A stretch of DNA of 64,000 nucleotides from Rhizobium favelukesii (GCF_000577275.2 NZ_HG916854.1:62001-126000), one strand, 5' to 3'. Counted from the first letter of the stretch, positions 8,486 to 17,490 are shown. Notes: a model not told the origin generated them from the letters alone. Program-made: numbers and translations.

Positions 8486-9084
8486 AGACGCGGCACCCAA
8501 TACAGGCAGACATACATAGGCAACCAGGTTGCCACCACGAAGTTCCAGTACATCGCGTTGTCACTGACATCGCCGTAGCGCCGCGGATTGTCACCGTGCC
8601 TGGAAAACATCAGGCAGGTCAGCACCAGCGTTTCGATCAGGTCGGTAATGATATGGGTCGTGTGCAGCCCAAGCATCACCCAGACGATCGAGCCATAGGC
8701 ATTCTGGTCCCATTTTACGTGCATCGCTGGAAATTCAAAAAAACGCAAGACCAGCGGCGCGGCGCCCAGCACCGACATAATAATCAGACCGATGCGTACC
8801 TTCACCAACTTCTGATCGCGCGCCCAGCGCGCGATGAGGAGGTTTGGCAGCAGGCTGGTGATCAGGAGTGCCGTCAGCGCCGTTCCGGCCAGCAGATCGG
8901 GTGTCGGCGCATGCAATCGCCACTGCGATGCGAGGCTCATGAGATAGAGATAGACGACGATCGAAAGCGCGAAGCCTGTTCCCTCGATCAGCATGAAGGC
9001 GAGCGTCCCCCACCAAGTCAGACTTGCCCCGCCGAGACCATGCGGCGGAAGCCTCGTCAGGTCGAGCACGACGGCTTGTTTCAT
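8482..9084 (-). CDS. coxO: Cytochrome c oxidase subunit III
   Basis: 200 residues with five hydrophobic helices. WWGTLAFMLIEGTGFALSIV at the start and MLGLHTTHIITDLIETLVL with YWNFVVATWLPMY near the end are typical of the shorter five-helix subunit III (about 200 residues versus 260-270 for seven-helix forms). Subunit III stabilises the catalytic subunit. The start overlaps the subunit I stop (ATGA). Gene name follows the Bradyrhizobium coxMNOP order, which this cluster resembles. Confidence 0.85.
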   Translation of the reverse strand: MKQAVVLDLTRLPPHGLGGASLTWWGTLAFMLIEGTGFALSIVVYLYLMSLASQWRLHAPTPDLLAGTALTALLITSLLPNLLIARWARDQKLVKVRIGLIIMSVLGAAPLVLRFFEFPAMHVKWDQNAYGSIVWVMLGLHTTHIITDLIETLVLTCLMFSRHGDNPRRYGDVSDNAMYWNFVVATWLPMYVCLYWVPRL

Positions 9085-10994
9085 GAATCATCCTCCGGCG
9101 CGCCTTTCGGCCAGAACCAACAGATGAGAGCGATCGCAACTGGTATCGAGCCCCAGACAACCGCCCAGGGCGAAAAGATCGACCAGATTAGCATCACCGT
9201 GGTGGCAAGCGCCGACCACAACGGCCAGATCGAATTCCCAGGTGATGACTCACGGGCCTCCGGAAGCGCTTCGACAACGCTGCTGACGATTAGTTCGCGT
9301 CGGTTAACGGACAGGCCTGTGACAACGGAAAGCGTGTCGGGATCGGCGGACAGCGGTTCGAAGCTGCCGACTACCGGCAATCGTGCGAAATTATAAGAAG
9401 GGGGTGGCGAAGACGTCGCCCATTCGAGCGTCGACGCGCCCCAGGGATTGGCTGGCGCGGCGGAACCTGACGCGGCGCTGCGAACGGCGTCGATGAAAAA
9501 TACCAGAAATCCGGCCACAAGAATGACGGCGCTCAGGCTGACGAACATGTTAAGGGCGGACCACGGCATTTCCGGCTGATAGGTATAGATGCGGCGCGGC
9601 ATGCCCTGCAGCCCAAGGATGTGCATAGGAAAGAAGGTCAGGTTGAAACCGGTGAAGATCAGACCGAATACCCAGCGGCCCAGCGTCTCGCTCATCATCC
9701 GGCCAGTCAGCTTCGGGAACCAGTAATAGATGGCGCCGAGCAAAGGAAAGACAGCACCGCCAACCAGGACGTAGTGGAAGTGGGCAACGACGAAATAGGT
9801 GTCGTGAACCTGTGTGTCAAAGGGCACGGACGCGACCATCACGCCTGTCATCCCGCCAATGACGAAAATCACCATAAAGCCGATAACAAATAGGAACGGG
9901 GTTTTGAAGAGCGGTCTTTCAGTCCACATCGTGGCCAGCCAACAAAATATCTGCAAGCCGGCAGGAATGGCGATCGCCATACTCGAGGCCGTGAAGAAGC
10001 TCTCCCCGAGCCGGGGCAAACCCGCGACGAACATATGATGGACCCATAGCCCGAAGGCCAGGACCCCTGTCGCGATCAAGGCCATCACCATGGCGAGGTA
10101 ACCGAAAACGGGGCGTCGCGTGAACGTCGCGACAATCGTCGAGACCATGCCGACGGCCGGCAGGAAGATGATGTAAACCTCCGGATGGCCGAAGAACCAG
10201 AACAGGTGCTGCCATAGCAGCACGTCGCCGCCTTCGGCCGGATTGAAGAAGTGCGTGCCTACCAGTCGGTCGAGGATCAGCGCCGTGCTGGCGACCATGA
10301 TTGCCGGCATGGCCATGATGATGAGAAACGATGTGACCAGCATCGACCAGACAAACAAAGGGATCCGGTCGAGCGACATGCCCGGCGCACGTTGCTTGAA
10401 CACGGTCACCACAATTTCGACCGCAACCGCGAGCGCCGAGACTTCGGTGAAGGTGATCATCTGCGCCCAGATGTCGGCGCGCTTTCCCGCGGCATATTGC
10501 GGCCCCGACAGTGGCACATAGGCAAACCAGCCGACGTCGGGGCCGGTATCGACCGCAAAGGCGATCCACAACAGCAGCCCGCCGGCGAGATACATCCAGT
10601 AGGAAAACGCATTCAGGCGTGGGAATGCAATGTTGCGGGTACCCACCATCAACGGCACCAGATAGACCGCCATAGCCTCCATGACGGGCACAGCAAACAA
10701 AAACATCATATTCGTGCCGTGCATGGTGAAGATCTGATTGTAACGATCCGGGCCAATGAACCGGGCTTCTGGCTGGGATAGTTGCAGGCGCATCGCGAGC
10801 GCCAGTGATCCTCCGAGCGCCAGGAATATAAAAGCTGTCACGATATAGCGACGGCCGATGATTTTATGATCGACGGTCGAAAGCGCGCCCCAAAAACCTG
10901 CCGGCGTCGACCACGTGGCGGCGAGACGGCGGTCGAGTTCCAGCTCGTCCATTGCCGTATCGCGCAACACCTCGCCGTCATCTCTAAGGGTCAT
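9081..10994 (-). CDS. coxN: Haem-copper oxidase subunit I with altered proton-channel residues
   Basis: 637 residues, catalytic subunit. Haem and CuB ligands are present: His92 (TMHGTNMMF), His270 with Glu272 and Tyr274 (GHPEVY), His319-His320, and His405/His407 (VVAHFHYVL). The His-Tyr cross-link pair is intact, so oxygen chemistry should work. However the position of the D-channel entry Asp (Paracoccus D124) is Asn121 in GTRNIAFPRLNA, and the K-channel Lys and Thr (Paracoccus K354, T351) are Gln348 and Ala345 in IPAGLQIFCW. The C-terminus adds about 130 residues with two more hydrophobic segments. Overlaps both neighbours by four bases. Confidence 0.92.
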   Translation of the reverse strand: MTLRDDGEVLRDTAMDELELDRRLAATWSTPAGFWGALSTVDHKIIGRRYIVTAFIFLALGGSLALAMRLQLSQPEARFIGPDRYNQIFTMHGTNMMFLFAVPVMEAMAVYLVPLMVGTRNIAFPRLNAFSYWMYLAGGLLLWIAFAVDTGPDVGWFAYVPLSGPQYAAGKRADIWAQMITFTEVSALAVAVEIVVTVFKQRAPGMSLDRIPLFVWSMLVTSFLIIMAMPAIMVASTALILDRLVGTHFFNPAEGGDVLLWQHLFWFFGHPEVYIIFLPAVGMVSTIVATFTRRPVFGYLAMVMALIATGVLAFGLWVHHMFVAGLPRLGESFFTASSMAIAIPAGLQIFCWLATMWTERPLFKTPFLFVIGFMVIFVIGGMTGVMVASVPFDTQVHDTYFVVAHFHYVLVGGAVFPLLGAIYYWFPKLTGRMMSETLGRWVFGLIFTGFNLTFFPMHILGLQGMPRRIYTYQPEMPWSALNMFVSLSAVILVAGFLVFFIDAVRSAASGSAAPANPWGASTLEWATSSPPPSYNFARLPVVGSFEPLSADPDTLSVVTGLSVNRRELIVSSVVEALPEARESSPGNSIWPLWSALATTVMLIWSIFSPWAVVWGSIPVAIALICWFWPKGAPEDDS

Positions 10995-11980
10995 TTGAGG
11001 CTTTCCATATAGGCGGAGATATCTCGCAACTCCACGCTGGTAAGGGGAACCATCGGCATATTGTTTCCGGGCTTGAGCGTCTGCGGATCGGCAATCCAGG
11101 CCGCCAGCGATCCGCGGGTCGTCTCAAGCAAGCCGGCTGCGATCGTCTGACGGCTGCCGACATGCGTGAGGTCGGGTCCAGTAGCACCGATGGCTGGCGT
11201 ACCCCGTACAGTATGGCAGGCAGCGCAGGGCTTCGCCAGAAAGGCAGTCTTTCCGGCGGCGGCGTCCGGGTCGCCCGGCATCGCTCCATCATCGCGTTGG
11301 GCCGCGACCCAGCGCTGATAGCTTGCGGGTTGCTCCGCGATCACCATCATGGCCATATGGGTGTGCTGAAGCCCGCAAAACTCGGCGCACTGACCGCGAT
11401 AGACGCCTGGCCGCTCGGCACGCAGGACAAGACTGTTGCTTCGCCCCGGCACGAGATCCTGTTTGCCAGCAAGGCTTGGCACCCAGAATGAATGAACGAC
11501 ATCGACACTTTCAAGCTGGATTCGAACATCCTGACCGACCGGGATATGGATTTCGTTGGCAGTCTGGAAGCCGAGCGCAGGATCAGGATCGGCATAGACG
11601 ACCTGCCACCACCATTGCTGCCCTCTGACGGTGATCGTCAGCGCCGCGTTTTCCGGCAACGCGATGCTGCGTGTCGTGTAAAAGCTCGCGATTGTTAGTC
11701 CTGCGATGATGACAACGGTTGCTCCCACGGCAGTAGACACCGTTATCGTCAACTTTCGTTCACGGGACCGTTCACTCTCGTCGGGACGGTTTCGCAGTAG
11801 CGCCCAACCGAGCATGATCATCACCAGCAGCCAGATGACCGAGCAGACAATGATCATGCCGATAATCAGATGCTCGACATGAATCGCCGGATGGCCCTGA
11901 GGATCCAGTGCCGACTGGTTGCCGCTGCAGCCCGAGGCGGCAGTGACAACCAGCAGCAGAAGGATGCGGGCTGTTTTCAA
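10991..11980 (-). CDS. coxM: Cytochrome c oxidase subunit II with fused cytochrome c domain
   Basis: 329 residues. A lipoprotein-type signal (ASGC, Cys18) and two membrane helices (about 36-60 and 80-100) precede the cupredoxin domain. The CuA ligands are visible: His163, Cys198, Glu200, Cys202, His206 and Met209 (GQCAEFCGLQHTHM). The WWW aromatic patch that receives electrons is at 123-125. A C-terminal cytochrome c domain has CAACH at 252-256 and a likely axial Met near 308. This caa3-type layout matches Bradyrhizobium CoxM. Electrons from cytochromes c enter here. ATGA overlaps on both sides. Confidence 0.92.
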   Translation of the reverse strand: MKTARILLLLVVTAASGCSGNQSALDPQGHPAIHVEHLIIGMIIVCSVIWLLVMIMLGWALLRNRPDESERSRERKLTITVSTAVGATVVIIAGLTIASFYTTRSIALPENAALTITVRGQQWWWQVVYADPDPALGFQTANEIHIPVGQDVRIQLESVDVVHSFWVPSLAGKQDLVPGRSNSLVLRAERPGVYRGQCAEFCGLQHTHMAMMVIAEQPASYQRWVAAQRDDGAMPGDPDAAAGKTAFLAKPCAACHTVRGTPAIGATGPDLTHVGSRQTIAAGLLETTRGSLAAWIADPQTLKPGNNMPMVPLTSVELRDISAYMESLK

Positions 11981-12576
11981 GGGGATGGCCCCTGGTCCGG
12001 ATGGGCGCCGACTGGCCCTTCGTTGAAAAGCATCTTGGCGGGCGCCCGGTTCTCGGCCGGCCGCGTCTGATGGTCGTCGTTCCGCCCGGTCGCCGCCACT
12101 TTGGCAGAATAGGCGCCGATGGTTTGAACATAGCCGGCAAGCTGCCAGATCTGTTCGATCGTCATTCGATCACGAAAAGCGGGCATGCCGTGTGGGCGGC
12201 CATCGCGGATGGAAGCGACGATGGACACCATCTCCGGTCCGTAAAGCCACCACCCATCGAGGAAAGAAGGGCCTAAGTTGCCGCGACCGTCGCCGTGGCA
12301 CGACTGGCAACCGAACCAGGCATAGAGGCGTTTGCCCTGGCTGAGACTATATGCATCGGTTTCGTAAGGCTTACCGAGCGCGAAATAACTCTCAGGGGGT
12401 GTGCCGCTGATACCGTTGGGCATCAGCCGAAACCGGTCAAGATCGGCGACGACCGGTGCAAAGGTACGAAGTTCCCTTGGCTGTCGCATCCAGCCAAGTA
12501 AAGCGCCCCCAGCGACCAGCAGGAGAAAGGTTGCCAGAAAGGGCCACTTTGCATCCTTGAATGCGCGAGGCATCAT
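11977..12576 (-). CDS. Membrane-anchored cytochrome c between molybdoenzyme and oxidase
   Basis: 199 residues with one N-terminal membrane helix (12-30) and a single CQSCH haem site at residues 90-94, followed by GDGRGNLGPSFLDGWWLYG and MPAFRDRMT (likely axial Met). The C-terminal 40 residues are Pro- and charge-rich. It lies between the YdeP-like molybdoenzyme and subunit II and overlaps each by four bases, so it could carry electrons between them; that link is inferred from position only. Confidence 0.85.
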   Translation of the reverse strand: MMPRAFKDAKWPFLATFLLLVAGGALLGWMRQPRELRTFAPVVADLDRFRLMPNGISGTPPESYFALGKPYETDAYSLSQGKRLYAWFGCQSCHGDGRGNLGPSFLDGWWLYGPEMVSIVASIRDGRPHGMPAFRDRMTIEQIWQLAGYVQTIGAYSAKVAATGRNDDHQTRPAENRAPAKMLFNEGPVGAHPDQGPSP

Positions 12577-14993
12577 GGGGTCATCCGGCGCAGCTCTCCT
12601 TCATGTGGAATCTCGATCGATCGACTGAGACGCACGGGGAGAAGTTTATAAGAGGGTGTTTTTGACTTCGGGTCATGATGCGCCAGGGGAAAGAGCGGAT
12701 TTGTCTCCGGATAATACGCCCCACAACAGCCCTTTGGAATGTCGTATGGGACGATCCTCAATGCCGTCACTTTGCGAACGTTGTTCGCATCAATTGCGGT
12801 GGTCACATCGACGCTCTCGCCATCCGCGAACCCCCACCGGATGATATCCTCCGGATTCATAAAGACGATTTTCCGAGTGCCTTCCACCCCGCGAAAACGG
12901 TCGCTGTAGCCATAAATCGTCGTATTGAACTGATCGTTGGACCGCAGCGTGGCAAGGTGCAGGACGTCGGCGTTCTGCGACGTCGAAAATTCCGGAAACA
13001 GTCTTTCTGGCGTTAGGAAATTCGCCTTGCCGCTCTTCGTCACCCATTTGCGCTCGCGCGCAGGAAGCGCCCTGGCAAATCCACCCGGCTTGAACAGCCG
13101 TTTGTTGAAGTCCTTGAACGTTTCCGGATAGGTTCGCTCGATGGCGTCCCTGATCTCCGCATAATCGCCGACCCAGGTATCCCACGGGACCTTGGTTTCG
13201 CCGAGAGTGGCCTTCGCCATGCCGGCGACGATCGCCGGCTCCGAGAGCAGTTCAGTGCTGGCTGGTTTCGTCATTCCGCGGGACCCATGAAAATTGGCAA
13301 TCGAGCTTTCGATCGAGACTGCCTGCGGACCGGTCGCCTGCTCGTCCAGTTCGATCCGACCGAGACATGGCAGCAGATAGGCAATCTCGCCGTGGACAAC
13401 ATGGCTACGATTGAGCTTGGTGGCGATCTGCACGCTCAGCCCCAGCTTTCGCCATCCTTCTTCCATGGCGGCCGTGTCGGGTACGGCTCTCAAGAAGTTG
13501 CCTCCGAGACTGATGAAGCCTCGCGATTGGCCGCTCATTATCGCCTCGCACGTTTCGATCGTTGAGCGACCTGTCCATCGCGGCGGTTCGAAGCCGTACA
13601 GTTCGGAGAGCTTATCCAGCGGCGCAAGTCCCGGTTTCTCGGTGATTCCGACGGTCCGTTGTCCCTGTACGTTCGAGTGACCACGAACAGCGCAGATATT
13701 GGCGCCGGGCTTGCCGATATTGCCCCGGAGCAGTGCCAGATTGCAGACCATGTGAACGTTCTGGACGCCCATGAGCTGTTGGGTCAGACCCATGCCGTAG
13801 ACCATCATTACGGCATCGGATTTGGCGTAGGTGGCCGCAGCCTGCATCATCTGATCACGGCCAAGGCCAGAGACCCGCTCTAGTTCCTCCCACTGATGCC
13901 CACGTGCGGCTTGAGCAAATTTCTCAAACCCCGTGGTGTGCTCGTTGATGAAGTCGTGATCGAGCACATGCAGCTTGTCGGCGGCTGCAATCGACGCGGC
14001 AAAGGCGACCATTGCTGCGTTATCCGGATCTTTCGGTTTTGCGTCCTCGCCTGCGACACGGCTTCCCCCCGATGCTTTCAAGGTATCGTCCGCCTCGATG
14101 AGCGCCTTGCAAACACCAAACAGAGCCGCGATATCGCCGCCATTCTTCACCTGATAATATTCGGAGGAGATCTTTGTTTCCTTACCCGTGACCATCTGCG
14201 TCGGCGATTGCGGATTGACGAAGCGTTCAAGGCCACGTTCCCGTAGCAGATTGAAAGTAACTATCTTCACCCCACGATCGACGGCGTCCTGGAGATCGTG
14301 GAGCAAGCGGGGCGACGAGGTACCGACGTTCTGAGCAATGTAGAAAATGCAATCGGTATTCTGAAAGTCCGACAAAACGGCAGTTCCGACCGATGCCCCG
14401 ATACTTTCAGGTAGTGCCGCCGAAGAGCTCTCGTGGCACATGTTCGAACTGTCAGGCATGTTGTTGCTGCCGTACATGCGTGCGAACAATTGGTACATGT
14501 AGCTAGTTTCGAGCGACGCTCGACCCGAGGTGTAAAAGTCGACCTGATGGGGGTCGAGCCCACGCAATTCTCTGCCGATTTCTTCGAATGCCGCCGCCCA
14601 CGCCACTGGAATATATTTATCCGTGGCCGCGTCCCAGCGCATGGGATGGATCAACCGGCCCTGTGCCTCAAGGTCGTGGTCCGGCCAGAGCTCCAGCTCG
14701 CGAAGTGTGTATTTGTCGAAAAATGCCCGATCGGCACGCCGTGATGTGACCTCCCACGCCGTTGCCTTTGCGCCGTTCTCACAAAATTCGAGCGGATGCG
14801 GCTTCGCGGGTTTCGCCCAGGCGCAACTCACGCACATGTAGCCTTGTGGCTTGTTCTGCTTCGACAGCAGCTCAGGCGCCTTCAATGTGACATGCTCTCT
14901 GACGGCAATCTCGGCGATGGATTTGGCAGATCCCCATCCGCCGGCGGGCCCAGAATAAGGTTTGATTTTAGGGAAGCGTATTTTCGATGTCAT
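12573..14993 (-). CDS. FdhF/YdeP-family molybdopterin oxidoreductase
   Basis: 806 residues from the ATG at 14993 (the frame is open 21 codons further up, without signal features). N-terminal Cys54, Cys57 and Cys71 (CVSCAW and FCENG) could bind an Fe-S cluster. A candidate Mo-ligand Cys186 lies in NMCHESSSAALPESIG. RGNIGKPGANICAVRGHSNV and the C-terminal molydopterin dinucleotide-binding part (LRSNDQFNTTIYGYSDRFRG) are typical of this family, related to formate dehydrogenase alpha subunits. No Tat signal is visible, so it is probably cytoplasmic. Substrate is unknown; E. coli YdeP is linked to acid resistance. First gene of the eight-gene oxidase operon. Confidence 0.88.
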   Translation of the reverse strand: MTSKIRFPKIKPYSGPAGGWGSAKSIAEIAVREHVTLKAPELLSKQNKPQGYMCVSCAWAKPAKPHPLEFCENGAKATAWEVTSRRADRAFFDKYTLRELELWPDHDLEAQGRLIHPMRWDAATDKYIPVAWAAAFEEIGRELRGLDPHQVDFYTSGRASLETSYMYQLFARMYGSNNMPDSSNMCHESSSAALPESIGASVGTAVLSDFQNTDCIFYIAQNVGTSSPRLLHDLQDAVDRGVKIVTFNLLRERGLERFVNPQSPTQMVTGKETKISSEYYQVKNGGDIAALFGVCKALIEADDTLKASGGSRVAGEDAKPKDPDNAAMVAFAASIAAADKLHVLDHDFINEHTTGFEKFAQAARGHQWEELERVSGLGRDQMMQAAATYAKSDAVMMVYGMGLTQQLMGVQNVHMVCNLALLRGNIGKPGANICAVRGHSNVQGQRTVGITEKPGLAPLDKLSELYGFEPPRWTGRSTIETCEAIMSGQSRGFISLGGNFLRAVPDTAAMEEGWRKLGLSVQIATKLNRSHVVHGEIAYLLPCLGRIELDEQATGPQAVSIESSIANFHGSRGMTKPASTELLSEPAIVAGMAKATLGETKVPWDTWVGDYAEIRDAIERTYPETFKDFNKRLFKPGGFARALPARERKWVTKSGKANFLTPERLFPEFSTSQNADVLHLATLRSNDQFNTTIYGYSDRFRGVEGTRKIVFMNPEDIIRWGFADGESVDVTTAIDANNVRKVTALRIVPYDIPKGCCGAYYPETNPLFPLAHHDPKSKTPSYKLLPVRLSRSIEIPHEGELRRMTP

Positions 14994-15179
14994 GTATGCC
15001 TCACGCGGTGCGAAGAGGGCGAACCACCCCCGCGGCACTAACTTCCGATGTCGCAACGTGTTCCGTGCTGCGCCGCTTGTGTCCGAATGCGGCGCATTTC
15101 GTTGCCCTTAGGCAATCCTCATCATCTGCGGTTGATCAATTATTATGGCCGTTGGGATCGTTTGCGGTTCGGGCCGGTC

Positions 15180-15432
15180 TTATCCTCGGCTCTTTCCCTG
15201 AGACTCACCCACGTTCGTATCACGCTCGTCGTAATTGACGTCCCAGTCCTTAGCGCCTTTATCCTTACCGGGCTTTTTCTTGTTGCTGGTGGCGTCGTCC
15301 GAATGGGTGATAACACGAGGCTTGGCGCTGCTCACGCCATCGTTGGTTCCGCCTTGCTTTCGGACTGCCCTTTGGCGTCCTGCTCGATCTGCGTTTTCGA
15401 GGGTCGGTCATTTTTTGCGATGTTGGGGCTCC
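15180..15432 (-). pseudogene. Small hydrophilic protein, frameshifted
   Basis: Two minus-strand frames joined near 15350 give NDRPSKTQIEQDAKGQSES followed by KQGGTNDGVSSAKPRVITHS and DWDVNYDERDTNVGESQG, ending in TAA at 15180. The composition (Lys, Asp, Gly, Ser rich, no hydrophobic core) is like other small rhizobial stress-type proteins in this window. The 3' 51 codons alone are open from a GTG at 15335. Family not recognised. Confidence 0.3.
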
Positions 15433-15570
15433 TGAATAGTTGGTGCGACGCGCTCAATTGCTTCGTCGCTCTGGGTTTCGGCGATCGCTCGGCGCAGCCC
15501 TTTTTCAGCCTCTCGAGCCAGATTGCTGCGACGGCGTGTGGCGGTGGGGCCATCGCGGGAAGCGCAAACT
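15408..15570 (-). pseudogene. Fragment of a small charged protein
   Basis: A frame reading SNLAREAEKGLRRAIAETQS then DEAIERVAPTIQEPQHRKK ends at a TGA at 15408. The amphipathic, helix-like sequence looks coding, but I found no start with a ribosome binding site. It overlaps the start of the next small hydrophilic fragment. Confidence 0.25.
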
Positions 15571-15747
15571 GGTTTCCTTCGCAGTTGAAGGTCTCCGCCC
15601 GTTTCACGCGCAAACGGGCGCCTTGGAGAGTGTAGCTGCGGGTACGATTGTCGCGGCTGAGCCGGCCGCGTGCACGTCTTCGTCCGCTATCGCACGCATC
15701 CTTTTGAATTGTCCTGCGTTTCTACGTCACTAACATTGGAGACGATC

Positions 15748-15939
15748 ATGAAGAAACGCGAACTCATCGACACCGGGCGGGCAAGCCCTATGTCCGCCGC
15801 GACGTACGGCTGCTTCAAGGAGAGCGTTGACGTCGGCCGCTCCCTATCCGCAGACAAGCGGTGGAAGGCGAAGAACGACGCGAAGCCGGGCGAGGGTGAT
15901 CGCGGCGACGATCAAGAAGCATTGAGGAGGGGTCGATGA
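15748..15939 (+). CDS. Small hydrophilic rhizobial-type protein with a compensated frameshift
   Basis: 63 residues from the ATG at 15748. The ends (MKKRELIDTG and FKESVDVGRSLSADKRWKAK, then GEGDRGD) match a small conserved hypothetical family usually reading IDTG..KRYVRRD..GRFKES in the middle. Here the middle reads RASPMSAATYGC, but the other frame over the same bases gives GKPYVRRD. One gained and one lost base therefore changed about ten residues while restoring the frame. The stop overlaps the next start (ATGA). Confidence 0.6.
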   Translation: MKKRELIDTGRASPMSAATYGCFKESVDVGRSLSADKRWKAKNDAKPGEGDRGDDQEALRRGR

Positions 15940-16301
15940 CCAACTTCCGCGCCAAAGGCTTCAACGGGAAGAATCTCGATTCTTATCTCGCAGAATACGA
16001 CGATCCGGGTGTCGAGGAGACTGTGGACGCCGCCGAGGACGACGACATGGACGCCGGCCAGAAGGAAATTGCCTGGCTCCGAAAGGAAGTCGCCGATCTT
16101 CGGGAGCGGCTTTCCGTCATTCGCGGTGAGACCGGCGGTATCCCAGCCGCGAAGGACCGCGCCCGACCCTGGCTCCGTATCGCGGCGACGGCTGCTGCCA
16201 CGTTTATCCTCGGTAAGGCCTTCCATCGATTGCGGTTGGGCGCGGCGGGCGCCGCGGCGATTCCGAGGATCACCCCACAGCTCGCCCGCAAGCTTTGGTA
16301 G
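15936..16301 (+). CDS. Small membrane-associated hypothetical protein
   Basis: 121 residues. The N-terminal half is acidic (EYDDPGVEETVDAAEDDD), followed by a heptad-like coiled coil (QKEIAWLRKEVADLRERLS, about residues 42-60) and a C-terminal hydrophobic segment (83-110). It overlaps the upstream gene by four bases (ATGA), so the pair is co-translated. Family not recognised. A long hairpin follows the stop. Confidence 0.6.
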   Translation: MTNFRAKGFNGKNLDSYLAEYDDPGVEETVDAAEDDDMDAGQKEIAWLRKEVADLRERLSVIRGETGGIPAAKDRARPWLRIAATAAATFILGKAFHRLRLGAAGAAAIPRITPQLARKLW

Positions 16302-16314
16302 GGATCGAACTGGC

Positions 16315-16362
16315 GGAAGGGACGCTCGAGTGTGCTTCCAGAGAGCACCAAGCGTCCCTTCC
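16315..16362. terminator. Long hairpin with perfect 12-bp stem
   Basis: GGAAGGGACGCT at 16315-16326 pairs perfectly with AGCGTCCCTTCC at 16351-16362, and the loop itself contains GTGCT...AGCAC. It lies between the converging small-protein pair and corA. No T tract follows, so it is a terminator or processing site by position only. Confidence 0.5.
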
Positions 16363-16524
16363 TCTGGCATTCGAGATTTCGTCCAATACAGGATGCTCGT
16401 CCCGCTCCGCCCTGTTGGGCCGCACCGTTCGGTTGCGATGAGGGACATATTAGCCAGCTGAAAAAGTGTTTTGAACCAAATCCGGGGCCTGTGGCGATTT
16501 TTTCCAAAGGCGACGGCGCGGACG

Positions 16525-17490
16525 TCAGAGCCAGCCCGACTTCTTGAAGCGCCAGAACAGGATACCGCACAGCGAGAAGATGACGGCCGGTACAACGAAG
16601 TAGCCGTGCTGTGTCTTTAGCTCCGGCATGTTCTCGAAGTTCATCCCGTAGATGCCCGCGATCGCTGTTGGAACTGCCGCGATTGCCACCCATGCGGCGA
16701 GCTGGCGCTGGATCGCGCCGACCCGCTGTTGCTCGAGAAGATTGCTGGCTTCGAACACGGAGGTGATGACGTCCTTCAAACCGCCGACCACGCCTTCGAC
16801 CCTTCGAACATGGTCGTGCACGTCTCGGAAGTAGTTCTTCGCTTCGACGTCGATGCAGGGGAGGTCGACGTGGACGAACTTGCCGCAAACTTCCGACATC
16901 GGGCCAACGAATCGCTGGAACCGGATCACCTGGCGGCGGAGCTGGAACAGCCTCGTGATCTGCTCCCGCGCCAGGAACGTATCGAGCATCTGCTGCTCCA
17001 TTCCCAGCACACGATCCTCGACACTTTCCACGACCGGGAGATACCCGTCCACGATGAAGTCGAGAACCCCGTGGAGAACGTAGTCGGGGCCGTTCTTGAG
17101 AATCTGCGGTGACGCCTCGAGCTGCTGCCGGAGAGCGCTATGTCCTCGGTCGGAGCCATGTCTGATCGTGACAACATGGCGCCGGCCGACGAAGATCGAG
17201 GTTTCACCATACTCGATCACGTCATCTTCGAGATGGGCTGTCTTCGTCACGACGAAGAGCTGGTCGTCGTAGACGTCGACCTTGGGAACTTGTGTGTGGG
17301 ATAGGGCGTCCTCTACTGCCAACGGGTGCAGATGGAAGATCCGTTGGAGAGATTTCAGCTCGGCTTCGTCCGGGTCGTGCAGTCCGACCCAGACAAACTC
17401 GTCGGAAGCCTCCGGCGACCATCCGCTTTCGATGTCGAAGGAGGAGGTGCGGCGACCGTCCTTGTATAGGTAGGAGGCGACGACTGTCAT
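16525..17490 (-). CDS. corA: CorA-family Mg2+/divalent cation channel
   Basis: 321 residues from the ATG at 17490 (MTVVASYLYKDGRR), the normal CorA N-terminus. A long cytoplasmic helical funnel (about 1-250) is followed by two C-terminal helices; the signature GMNFENMPEL (YGMNF motif) sits at the end of the first. The C-terminus ends with basic residues (RFKKSGWL), as usual. Upstream the frame stays open without a stop into a truncated PhnA-like gene, so a longer fused product is possible. The ribosome binding site is weak. Confidence 0.9.
   Translation of the reverse strand: MTVVASYLYKDGRRTSSFDIESGWSPEASDEFVWVGLHDPDEAELKSLQRIFHLHPLAVEDALSHTQVPKVDVYDDQLFVVTKTAHLEDDVIEYGETSIFVGRRHVVTIRHGSDRGHSALRQQLEASPQILKNGPDYVLHGVLDFIVDGYLPVVESVEDRVLGMEQQMLDTFLAREQITRLFQLRRQVIRFQRFVGPMSEVCGKFVHVDLPCIDVEAKNYFRDVHDHVRRVEGVVGGLKDVITSVFEASNLLEQQRVGAIQRQLAAWVAIAAVPTAIAGIYGMNFENMPELKTQHGYFVVPAVIFSLCGILFWRFKKSGWL

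Noticed and set aside
15983-16888. 301-codon minus-strand frame overlapping the small-protein gene and the corA 3' end
   Set aside because: Arg/Ser-rich, crosses a hairpin and two real genes.
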